NCBI GenBank assembly: GCA_017995695.1
Contig: JAGOIJ010000101.1
Span: 1 to 5,995 of the forward strand
Direction of reading: 5' to 3'
DNA from: Candidatus Omnitrophota bacterium
Lineage (GTDB): Bacteria > Omnitrophota > Gorgyraeia > Gygaellales > Profunditerraquicolaceae
DNA length: 5,995 bases
Shown: one piece after another, positions 1-5,995 of the stretch
How positions within the stretch are numbered: position 1 is the first letter of the stretch
Layout: each line of letters opens with the position of its first letter
Translations under genes and position numbers: made by a program
The notes under the pieces: model-generated
What the model was told of the DNA's origin: nothing
The model's input: only the letters and a program-made list of their open reading frames with translations
The model's database searches: none

Positions 1-3000
1 ACAGCAACTGCGGATTCGGCGGTAACGAATACCGCTCCGGTATTATGCACAAGATCCCATTTACCGATAAGGTCATTGGCGGTTTGCTCCAACGACATAC
101 ACACCCGCACTTTTTTGTTCTGGTGATAGACATCACACACCAACATATCAGTTACTGCGCGCAGGATTTCCGGCTCTTCAACAAAGAAAACACAGCTTCG
201 TTCTGGCGCATCAAGCTTATTCACTAAGGGATTAATAAGCACTGCTTGATCTCCAATTGAGCCCTCAATGTGGCCTATAGTAATATAGCTACCTGCCACA
301 AACACATTTCTGCCGACACGCGACTGGAATAATTCACTTTCTTGCAACTCGGCAGCAGTATAATAGCGGCCTTCAACATACGCTCCTCCCGGAACGCAGA
401 CTAGCTGACCTTTTGCATTTGGCTCTGGCACATCCAGCAGGCTTCTTAAACGCATGGCCCATACAGCTTTTTTCTTTTCTTCTTCCGTGGTCGCGTCTTC
501 AAGACGAAGCGTAAGATCGCGCGCCACTCTTACATACACGGCATTGCTGCCTGTATCAACAAACAGCGCCTCATTACCGGCATTGACAAAAGCAAACGCC
601 CCACCTAATGAAACATCATTCATCAGAGCGCGGCTTACATCCCAGACAGCTGCAGCATGAGCTTCCTGCCACTTCTTTTTCTCCATGCGTTCCCGAACAT
701 AAAGCGGTTTATCTTTTGAGGTTACTCCTTCAAACAAATCCCCTGCCGTATCTAGCCCATAGCGTAGATGCAGGAACAATCCGTTTTCATCACGTAAGCT
801 GCCATAAAGCCTGCGCATCTTACGGATTGCGTCCCATCGAAAATAGTAATCCGCCCAATTAACGGGTGCTCTGTTAGGCGGTTCGCCAAAATTAACTTTT
901 CTAAGCGCATACGCGGCTTTCTCAAACATCTTTCGGATCGGCTTAGCATAGGTTGCGACTGGCCTTGGTTCAACAAAAGCAGTACCCAAATCATCAAGTT
1001 CAGGATCATCAACAACTTTTGCATCTCCGATCATCTCAATCCCGTATTCACCCAGGACAACCTTAGCGCCTAATGCCTTAATCCCGTCATTCGTCGTTAC
1101 GATAACCCCCTCCAGATTCGGCTCCCAATAATGATATACTTGCTTGATGACCTGGCAAAGGTACGGCTCAGCATTAAAACACGCTTGCTTGCCCTTATCG
1201 GCAAACCCGGAATGAGTTAAGGGAGCGTTGCGCTTTGCCGTGCCTGCGCTTAAGATGACACACACTGAACCGTGCACATCCTCAACTTCACTCCAGAAAG
1301 AAGTCGGATTCATAATAAGATTAATCAGGGAGCTATAATTACCATTTATCGTCCAAAGGTTTTGTGCGGGGTTATTGGCATCTGGTTGCTTAACCACCAC
1401 GACCCTGGTATCAAAAGGAATATATGTCCCTCGTATTTCTGCCACAAGCTTCTCGGTTTCTTCAATGCTGTTTTCTTCAACAACAATAACAAGCAGATCA
1501 AAAAATGCTTTCTCGTCTCGCAGGGCTAGCCTACGCAGCATCTTTTGTTTATTTAAGCCGTGATCAATCCCCCTTCCGAACCTACCCTGTAAATCCCGGT
1601 AATAAGTCAAGACATCGTCAATAGTTTCCATTAAGGCATTAAAACCGTTTCTGTGCACCCTTAACCGCAATATCTCAGCTAAGTCCGGGCTATACATCTT
1701 GACAAAATATTCATAGAGGACTTCGATAAGATCAAAATCAGTATTGTGCGTCGGGAACGGCCTGAATTCTTCAGCCAAGACGTCCTCACTGATCGATTTT
1801 TTAATCTGCGCATCCAGTAAAAACTTATGCTCAACGGTTATCGCCCTTAAGATAACAGGAATAAACGAAGTATTGCGGTGCTGCACATTCCATCTGATAA
1901 GCAGCTGCATTGCTTCAGCCTGCATAGCAAGTATATGTTCTAAAGCAGCGGGCGTCTTGCGTTGTGTCTCTTCATAATCCTGTCCAAAGCGTTTGGCTAA
2001 TTGATAATCGGTCGCGAATTCTTCCAAGGCCCAGAATTCATGGTACTCATCGCCTCGTTCAATATCCTGTATCACGGCCTTGTCATAGCGCGGGCCCTCT
2101 TTCATGCCGGAACGTACATCAAGCAGGCTACGGGCAAGATGACCTAGCTCTTCTTCCAAGACAACCCCTGTTAGGTATGCTGATTCAAGTAATTCAATAT
2201 CAATGCGTAATACCCTTCTATACACATCCATCATGCAGATGGAGGCATTATCCTTATAGAGTTCAAACGTTAATGCACCGGAGATTTCAGGGTATAACAC
2301 AGGGAAACGCATCTGCATACATTTGTACACAGTGGGGAAGATCGTCGCTAAAGTATCAGACTGGCGGGGATATTCGCTGCGGCTTAACCATAAGGTAACT
2401 TGACTGAACGTGCCGCTTATTAATAATACCTCTTCTCCTAGCTCGCCTTTACGGATAGCCGATGAATGGAAATCTTCTCTACCTGTGCTCACCGGGCTAC
2501 TTCCAACACCTTGCGTTGATGACCATTGATGGCGGGAGGAAAGCAGGCGGCTGCGCACATGCGCTCTCATTGATAACAACAGAACGCTGGTTAAGGCAAC
2601 GCTCTGGCCTGGGCGCAAGCTAAAACCATCCTTGCTACTTAATAATCCCGCAGTATGAATTATAGTATTTTCATTATCTATATCAATCGCGCCAAGGTTA
2701 TTACTTACCTGGGAAATGGCTGCTAACAGATTATTGTCCAAAGCAGCATCATACGCCTCAAAAATGATATCTTGGGTTATACGTAACAATACCGCAATTG
2801 CTTGTAAGGTATGCTCTCTTTCAGACAAACGGATTTCTTCATTCTGCTCATTGAGTATGGTATAGGCCTCTTCTGTAACCTCCTGGACTGAAGCGCCAAC
2901 ATACAGATGATCTTCGGCGCGGTCATAGGCGCTCTCAAATGTTTCTGCTCGGTTCTGCGCAGAACGCTTCATCTGCAGATGGTACAGATATGCCTGGATG

Positions 3001-5995
3001 TATTTTTTGACCGTAGGGTAATCTTCGAGGAAGATAGTTGTATCTTCATACTCTGCAGCGGTAACTAAAGGAACAAGGCGCCTTAAGATGCGGCGGTCAT
3101 GCATGGCTTCGCTTGTCTTGCTGGTTAAGAAATCATCGACCGCAGAACGTTTAACGCGTACTGGGCTTGAGGCAGCTGGCTTAATTTTAGGATGCCCGGT
3201 ATAGGGACCCTGCATCACCACGATAACCTTTGCATTGATGTACTCAAAACCGTGGCCGACCTGCGGATAAATAATTACTTTTTGCCCGGCCTTAATCGTG
3301 GCAACTTCCCTATTCTGCCAATGTGCATCGGTAAATGTTGCGACAGCAGAACCGTCAAGCACCATAATAACTTCCATATAATGATCTGACTCCCGATGAA
3401 GATCTTCTTTCCCGCGAGCGGTCTTTATGCCGATACCGATTGCTCCGGAAGGAATCGTAATGGGCAGCATTCGAGAAGGATATTCTTGGTCGCCGCGGTA
3501 CACCACAGCGCAAAGTCGATTATGGCTATCGGTCATGATCTCGGCAGGGGCAACACCAGCAGGGGCTTGGGCGGGGCGTTGAAGGAGATTCGGCAAAACA
3601 CAGGAATCAAAAGGAGGAGCGCGGATAGTTTGCGCGCGGCCCTCACTGATAATAGTTACAAAACTATGCTCAAGCGCCGTTATCCCTGTCGCGCCATACG
3701 TCGTAACAATATCGCCTTTGCGCAGTACAATAGACTGATCGCCAGGCACGCGTACCGTGACGCTTCCAGTGTCGACAAAGATAACCCGCTGCGAGCGGCC
3801 ACGCAGCTTGACAGCAGCGCGAGGCCTCATGCGGCGCGTAGAGACAGATAACGGCAATTGCTCATCACTCATCATCTCTTCGCCTAATTTTATGATTCTC
3901 ATTTTCTGCTGGGTGTTTAGATTATCAAAATAGTTTTCGTTATCATGTATACCTTGCAACAACTGCTTTGCCTGCTCATGAGCGCGCGCTGTATTGCCAA
4001 GACTATACGTTAAGACTGCCAAGAGAACATAATAATCAACGAGCTTGGTTTGAAGCGCCTGTTGAAAGGTTTGTTGCGTAAACACAATCATTGGCTCTTT
4101 CTGTCGATATTCAAGATCAACCATGACTGCGCCAAAATCATCAACAGGCGCGCAATCAATGAGGATAAAGCCAGAAAGCTTATATGGAAAGTTAAAATTA
4201 GCGAAATTCCGAGCAACAACATCCATCACGCCATTGCTAACATTGCGCTGCAAGAAGGTATTTATCTTGGCGAGCCATGCCTTGCGCTCACTCCATGCGC
4301 CTGTTCGCAGCGCTTCTTCGTAGATCGCCCGAACCTTGTCTATCGCAAGCCACTGAGCTGGCGATGAACTCAATAGATTAACAACAAGAGCGCCGACAGG
4401 AGAAGAAGTAACAGAGGCTGCGCGAAAGAGAGCCTCTTGCGCGGCAAACGCTATTTGACGCTTTGCCCGGGCGACTTCCTGCGCTGTCTCCTTAGTCAAT
4501 CCTAGCGCTTCATAGCTATCCAAGGACTTAAAAATTTGACGAACAAGGCTGTCAATAACAGCAGGACCTACTCGCAACCGATCATCGTGAGTATTTAATA
4601 TTGTTAAAACCGTTGGGATAATGTCATCGATATAGCCTAACGCTAAAAATTCCCCCTTACTATCATTGCCTGCCGGACTGGAAGCAGAGGAAACCATATC
4701 GCGCAAGACCGCGTGCGCGCGCGCAGTTCTTACTTTCTTGGATTCATGATTCATTAATACATATATTAAATCCTCAGTCAGACGGTGTCCTTTTCTGCGC
4801 ACCATGATAATCTCGCCGCCACGCAAGCCTTCTGTTTCGGATAAATCTATCCTGATGGCATCGTGAATCTTACCCGTGGTAACCCTTGTCTCAATTGGCC
4901 GAAGAGAGTGTAACCCCTGGTACTGTCGATTCAGCAAATCAACAAGTTCGTGCGCCACGATATCAGCGGGTTTAGCAGCTGCAGGAAGTTTAAGCGGAAC
5001 CAATACCTGCTCGCCATGTTCAGAATCAATAAACAACACATACGCGCTAGATTCCAGCAACGACTTTACGCGCATAAAATCCTGCGAGAAATCCCCCGTG
5101 GGGATTTCTTCTTCCTTAATCTCCGCAAACTGCTGCCTGTTCTTCTTAAAATAATACCCTGTCATCTTATATTGCCAATGGGCGATGTTACCGCTCAGCG
5201 TCTTCATTTTATCATCGAAAGAAAGCACATGAATCTGCAACCTCCGGAAACCGCTTTCCCCGTTGTCATGAGAAAAAGGTATTGCTGCATTGATCTGAAA
5301 GGCAAAAAAACCATTCCGGGCCTGATCTTTGATCTCATGTTTCTCATACCATTCCTGCTTAATCAACCACCCGATAATATCTCCTGCTGCTTCGCGTATT
5401 GCATGAGGGCTTGCGTCATGAATAACAATTTCTATCCCTAATAGATCAGGCAGGTCTGCAAGTCGAGGATATTTCATTTTCTCTTGCGTTTTAAAGTATC
5501 CGCTGGAAAGCGATTTTTTGCGCGCGCTCATTGAAATCCCAACTTGACGCATTTCTCCTGCGCCATCAATAAAGATAAGGCTATTCTCCCCAAACACTTC
5601 CTTGGAGAGACGCGCTTTAACCTCATCAAGATACGTTTCAATTGCCTCATCGGCGGGCAACCCAAGCGCAGTTCTTCTTTCTTCAGCAAGTTGCGCGTAC
5701 AAAGCTGGCTCGAGTAAACGCAAAGCTTCATCGCGCAGCTGTTCTGCAAAATCATTCAAGCCGAACCTCTCTGCCATGGTGGCATAAACATGCATGATTT
5801 GTTGAGCCAAATATTGCGCTTCCGGACCTTTTCTTACCGCGTTGACACTCGCAAGCTTATCCGCCAGAATTAAAAGCATTGTTTCGGGGCAGGTAACGCG
5901 CTGTATCAGCATCTTCATGTAATAATCTAGCGCGAAGCTTCCCTTTAAGTTGCTTACATCGCCGACGTAGGGAATATTTACGGCATCCCACATTT
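1..5995 (-). CDS. Giant multidomain protein, internal fragment (RelA/SpoT-like, cupins, pseudo-peptidase, fucose-1-P guanylyltransferase-like)
   Basis: One minus-strand frame is open from 5993 to 3 (1997 complete codons) and is cut by both window edges. The ATG at 5993 is not a credible start, because the protein begins there in the middle of an HD domain. Domain order: RelA/SpoT HD second half (1-100), synthetase-like (130-276), TGS-like (317-433), helical unknown (434-723), two cupins (724-935), unknown with Ser-rich linker (936-1180), degenerate metallopeptidase-like (1181-1345), helical (1346-1490), fucose-1-phosphate guanylyltransferase-like (1491-1892), beta-helix-like (1893-1940) and a tail. 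I see no signal peptide or membrane segment, so it is probably cytosolic. SSP(V/A) tetrapeptides recur, several of them at domain borders. No frameshift is visible. The overall function is unknown: some modules may be active, while the RelA/SpoT and peptidase modules appear to have lost key residues. Giant genes of this kind are known from Omnitrophota; that assignment is inferred. Confidence 0.95.
3..173 (-). other. C-terminal tail of the visible protein (residues 1941-1997)
   Basis: The tail combines a helix (1941-1950) with strands VCDVYHQ (1952-1958), KVRVCMS (1961-1967) and GAVFVTAE (1986-1993). No family is recognised. It is cut by the left window edge with no stop codon, so the protein continues. 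In bifunctional bacterial L-fucokinase/guanylyltransferase proteins a GHMP kinase domain follows at this point. Whether that is so here cannot be seen. Confidence 0.4.
174..317 (-). other. Left-handed beta-helix-like segment (residues 1893-1940)
   Basis: Short strands with Gly turns, VGRNVFVAGSYITIG (1893-1907) and then HIEGSIGDQAVLINPLV (1908-1924), resemble the coils that follow the nucleotidyltransferase in fucose-1-phosphate guanylyltransferases ('VSIGENCIISGSYI'). It is followed by LDAPERSCVFFVEE (1927-1940), like the family's 'LPAHSFVCSL'. The position directly after the nucleotidyltransferase supports the assignment. Only two to three coils are present, so it may be a short helix or a simple beta extension. 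Confidence 0.5.
318..1523 (-). other. Fucose-1-phosphate guanylyltransferase/L-fucokinase-like nucleotidyltransferase (residues 1491-1892)
   Basis: Family members make GDP-fucose from fucose-1-phosphate and GTP. The order of elements agrees with that family. A first strand FFDLLVIVVEEN (1497-1508) leads to RVVVVKQPDANNPAQN (1530-1545), in place of the 'xVFxDPxGxxIGNGGST' segment. The nucleotide-binding loop VILSAGTAKRNAPL (1579-1592) with Lys1600 and Lys1602 follows, in place of 'LLIHSGGxSxRLP...GKxF'. VIVTTNDGIKAL (1630-1641) is next, then a 'DENGLFLHLRYGLDTAGDLFEG' type segment near 1735-1756 like the family's 'EIDxYGDFLxAL'. Last come paired strands AFAFVNAG and ALFVDTGS (1799-1815). The normal Gly-Gly of the loop is Ala-Gly and NGGST is not clearly kept, so activity is uncertain. 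Alternative: another sugar-1-phosphate nucleotidyltransferase. Confidence 0.65.
1524..1958 (-). other. Helical connector before the nucleotidyltransferase-like domain (residues 1346-1490)
   Basis: This is an almost entirely helical stretch: 1349-1369, 1376-1399, 1418-1431, 1435-1466 and 1482-1494. The region from about 1408 could be the N-terminal helical part of the following sugar-nucleotide module, because fucose-1-phosphate guanylyltransferase-type proteins begin with helices ahead of the first strand. No motif is recognised. There is no Ser-Pro linker here, which supports continuity with the next domain. Confidence 0.4.
1959..2453 (-). other. Degenerate zinc metallopeptidase-like domain (residues 1181-1345)
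   Basis: The segment RVLRIDIELLES (1260-1271) followed by the helix LTGVVLEEELGHLARSLL (1274-1291) has the shape of an edge strand and an HExxH helix. The motif reads E1281-E-L-G-H1285, so the first zinc His is replaced by Glu while the catalytic Glu1282 and second His remain. About 40 residues later, ALEEFATDYQLAKRF (1322-1336) resembles the gluzincin third-ligand helix 'EExxAD'. The order strand, HELGH, spacer, EExAD is that of small cytosolic zinc peptidases, but the lost His makes proteolysis doubtful. It could also be a chance resemblance in a helical domain. Confidence 0.5.
2454..3188 (-). other. Unassigned region ending in a Ser-rich linker (residues 936-1180)
   Basis: I recognise no family. 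It begins just after the cupin with an SSPV linker (942-945). Long, charged helices follow (961-979, 993-1030 and 1035-1086), which could form a helical bundle or short coiled coil. A small mixed segment SLRPGQSVALTSVLLL (1125-1140) then leads into a Ser-rich, low-complexity linker (1151-1178) that contains another SSPV (1165-1168). The linker probably separates the preceding part from the peptidase-like domain. Confidence 0.45.
3189..3551 (-). other. Cupin domain 2, metal site largely kept (residues 815-935)
   Basis: Cupins are small beta-barrels that bind a metal or a sugar ligand; family roles include sugar-phosphate isomerases and sugar-nucleotide enzymes. Motif 1 is HRESDHYMEVIMVLDG (866-881): His871 and Glu874 fit, with Glu874 six residues before Gly881, but the first His of 'HxH' is replaced by Ser869. 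Motif 2 is GQKVIIYPQVGHGFEYIN (903-920) with Pro910 and His914. The closing strand VIVVMQGPYTGHP (923-935) is typical of single-domain cupins that end 'xxQGPY'. Three of the four usual ligands (H871, E874, H914) are therefore retained. Of all the modules here, this one looks most intact. The substrate cannot be told from the sequence. Confidence 0.82.
3594..3824 (-). other. Cupin-like domain 1, metal ligands absent (residues 724-800)
   Basis: The segment RVIFVDTGSVTVRVPG (736-751), then SIVLRKGDIVTTYGATG (754-770) and a closing strand at HSFVTIISE (776-784), follows the strand pattern of the C-terminal cupin of class I mannose-6-phosphate isomerase ('EGxGxVxxxGxxxxLxxGDxVLVPAxxxxYxL'). No cupin histidines are present at the expected places, so it would be structural or a binding lobe. 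With the next domain it makes a bicupin arrangement. The isomerase link is inferred from pattern, not from catalytic residues. Confidence 0.55.
3825..4178 (-). other. Unassigned alpha/beta segment, possibly a degenerate peptidase-like fold (residues 606-723)
   Basis: Predicted strands LSGFILID (606-613), AVMVDLEY (622-629) and MIVFTQQTF (635-643) are followed by a long helix containing YYVLLAVLTYSLG (654-666). The strand, strand, 'xxFTQQTF', helix order resembles the one seen around the degenerate HExxH helix at 1260-1290. The segment AVLTY (659-663) sits where an HExxH would fall but keeps neither His nor the Glu. This is a weak, pattern-level resemblance only. The helical tail with two Gln/His-rich turns (667-705) leads into the first cupin. 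Confidence 0.25.
4179..4694 (-). other. Unassigned helical region with Ser-Pro linkers (residues 434-605)
   Basis: I recognise no family. The region looks mostly alpha-helical (for example 453-467, 476-491, 499-526 and 549-582). It is broken by three SSP-type linkers: SSPA at 438-441, SSPV at 530-533 and SSPA at 543-546. These could be hinges between small helical modules. It could be a scaffold or a worn-down domain beyond recognition. Confidence 0.45.
4695..5045 (-). other. TGS-like regulatory domain and following helix (residues 317-433)
   Basis: In long RelA/SpoT proteins a TGS domain follows the synthetase and helps sense uncharged tRNA or other partners. The linker here ends with DFMRVKSLLESSAYVLFID (305-323), like the RelA 'EFxxxxKxDLxxDxVYVFTPKG' junction. 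Next comes LKLPAAAKPADIVAHELV (334-351), in the place of 'LPxGATPxDFAYxIH'. The segment LRGGEIIMVRRKG (390-402) matches 'LKNGDxVEIxT', and VRTARAHAVLRDM (421-433) matches 'VKTxRARxKIR'. The usual central 'VGAKVNG' strand is poorly conserved. The downstream ACT-type domains seen in many RelA/SpoT proteins do not follow. Instead the sequence runs into a Ser-rich SSASSPA linker (435-441). Confidence 0.7.
5087..5109. repeat. Perfect inverted repeat inside the coding sequence (10-bp arms, 3-nt loop)
   Basis: The left arm agaaatcccc (5087-5096) and right arm ggggatttct (5100-5109) are perfect reverse complements around cgt (5097-5099). In the message it would form a short, stable hairpin. It lies in the codons of residues 295-302, in the linker between the synthetase-like and TGS-like domains. 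No T-run follows on either strand, so it is not a typical terminator. It may be chance or may slow translation at a domain border. Confidence 0.6.
5166..5606 (-). other. Degenerate (p)ppGpp synthetase-like domain (residues 130-276)
   Basis: This occupies the synthetase position directly after the HD segment. SARKKSLSSGYFKTQEKM (156-173) aligns with 'GRPKHxYSIYxKM', and LADLPDLLGIEIVI (178-191) with 'FDxIYDLLAIRVIV'. KDQARNGFFAFQI (222-234) aligns with the 'KDYIxxPKxNGYQSLH' loop, RLQIHV (251-256) with 'ELQIRT', and IAHWQYK (270-276) with 'AAHWKYK'. Kept: Arg158, a Lys at 159/160, Asp183 and Asn227-Gly228. Changed: the catalytic Glu of 'E-x-Q-I-R' becomes Arg251, the Tyr of 'NGY' becomes Phe229, the His of 'SLH' is gone, and the Arg of 'AIR' becomes Glu188. 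The fold is recognisable, but pyrophosphate transfer is unlikely. A retained nucleotide-binding or structural role is possible. Confidence 0.8.
5694..5993 (-). other. RelA/SpoT HD hydrolase-like domain, C-terminal half (residues 1-100)
   Basis: In RelA/SpoT enzymes the HD domain hydrolyses (p)ppGpp. The fragment follows the SpoT pattern in order: GDVSNLKG (11-18) matches the 'EGVSKL' element, LILADKLASV (41-50) matches 'LIKLADRLHNMRTL', and the stretch around HVYATMAERFGL (68-79) matches 'EIYAPLAxRLGI', followed by the helix ending LLEPALY (93-99). The conserved Asp is kept (D45), but the His-Asn pair of 'RLHN' is replaced by Ala48-Ser49. The Asn is a catalytic-site residue in active hydrolases, so hydrolase activity looks lost. 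The HD motif itself would lie to the right of position 5995 and cannot be inspected. Confidence 0.82.

Noticed and set aside
752..1024. Minus-strand open frame of 90 codons in another frame
   Set aside because: It overlaps the nucleotidyltransferase-like module out of frame and has no homology-like features.
1964..2398. Plus-strand open frame of 144 codons
   Set aside because: It is antisense to the peptidase-like domain, with a Cys/His/Arg-rich translation and no domain; the minus frame explains the region better.
2952..2981. Two neighbouring palindromes (14 bp at 2952-2965 and 12 bp at 2970-2981) as an operator
   Set aside because: They lie deep inside the coding sequence (around residues 1005-1014), are not repeats of each other, and have no promoter nearby; chance is the simplest explanation.
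3396..3851. Plus-strand open frame of 151 codons
   Set aside because: It is antisense to the two cupins, Arg/Ala/Ser-rich in the way shadow frames are, and has no recognisable motif.
4711..4726. Alternating GC tract as a structural or Z-DNA element
   Set aside because: It is short and is explained by the Ala/Arg codons of the TARAHAV segment.
4950..5441. Plus-strand open frame of 163 codons, the longest on that strand
   Set aside because: It lies antisense to the RelA/SpoT synthetase/TGS segment; its translation shows no family resemblance and its limits match no ribosome-binding context.
5528..5755. Minus-strand open frame of 75 codons in another frame
   Set aside because: It overlaps the RelA/SpoT-like region out of frame; the long frame carries the family motifs.
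5991..5993. ATG at 5993 as the gene start
   Set aside because: It falls in the middle of the HD domain, and only two bases upstream are visible, so no ribosome-binding site can be judged; the frame most likely continues to the right.

Overview
The whole window is the inside of one giant gene on the minus strand. A single reading frame stays open from position 5993 down to position 3 (1997 full codons) with no stop, and it enters and leaves through both window edges. Neither the true start nor the true stop is visible. Its translation matches known families along most of its length, while the plus-strand frames are broken into short pieces with no family resemblance. I see no RNA gene, promoter, terminator, mobile element, CRISPR array or intergenic space. 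Residue numbers below count the codon at 5993 as residue 1.

Layout from N- to C-terminal side (right to left in the window). Residues 1-433 are a long-form RelA/SpoT-like core: the second half of the HD hydrolase domain, the (p)ppGpp synthetase fold and a TGS-like domain, in the canonical order. Key catalytic residues of both enzymatic domains look replaced, so this is probably a pseudo-enzyme. Residues 434-723 are mostly helical and unassigned. Residues 724-935 are two cupins resembling sugar-phosphate isomerase/pyrophosphorylase cupins; the second keeps most metal ligands. Residues 936-1180 are unassigned, helical, and end in a Ser-rich linker. Residues 1181-1345 look like a degenerate zinc metallopeptidase (EELGH in place of HELGH, with a downstream EEFATDY). 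Residues 1346-1490 are helical. Residues 1491-1997 resemble fucose-1-phosphate guanylyltransferase/L-fucokinase N-terminal domains: a nucleotidyltransferase with a degenerate signature loop, then a beta-helix-like section.

Organism: a cytosolic-looking protein of over 2000 residues that mixes stringent-response, sugar-nucleotide and peptidase-like modules joined by Ser-Ser-Pro linkers fits best with candidate-phylum bacteria known for giant genes, most likely Omnitrophota (OP3). This is an inference from architecture, not a proven placement. GC content is moderate and composition looks even along the window, so there is no sign of recent insertion.

The modules cannot be read as an operon because they are one polypeptide. 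The most interesting reading is a giant scaffold or sensor built from worn-down enzymes (RelA/SpoT, peptidase) alongside possibly active sugar-handling domains (cupin, nucleotidyltransferase).
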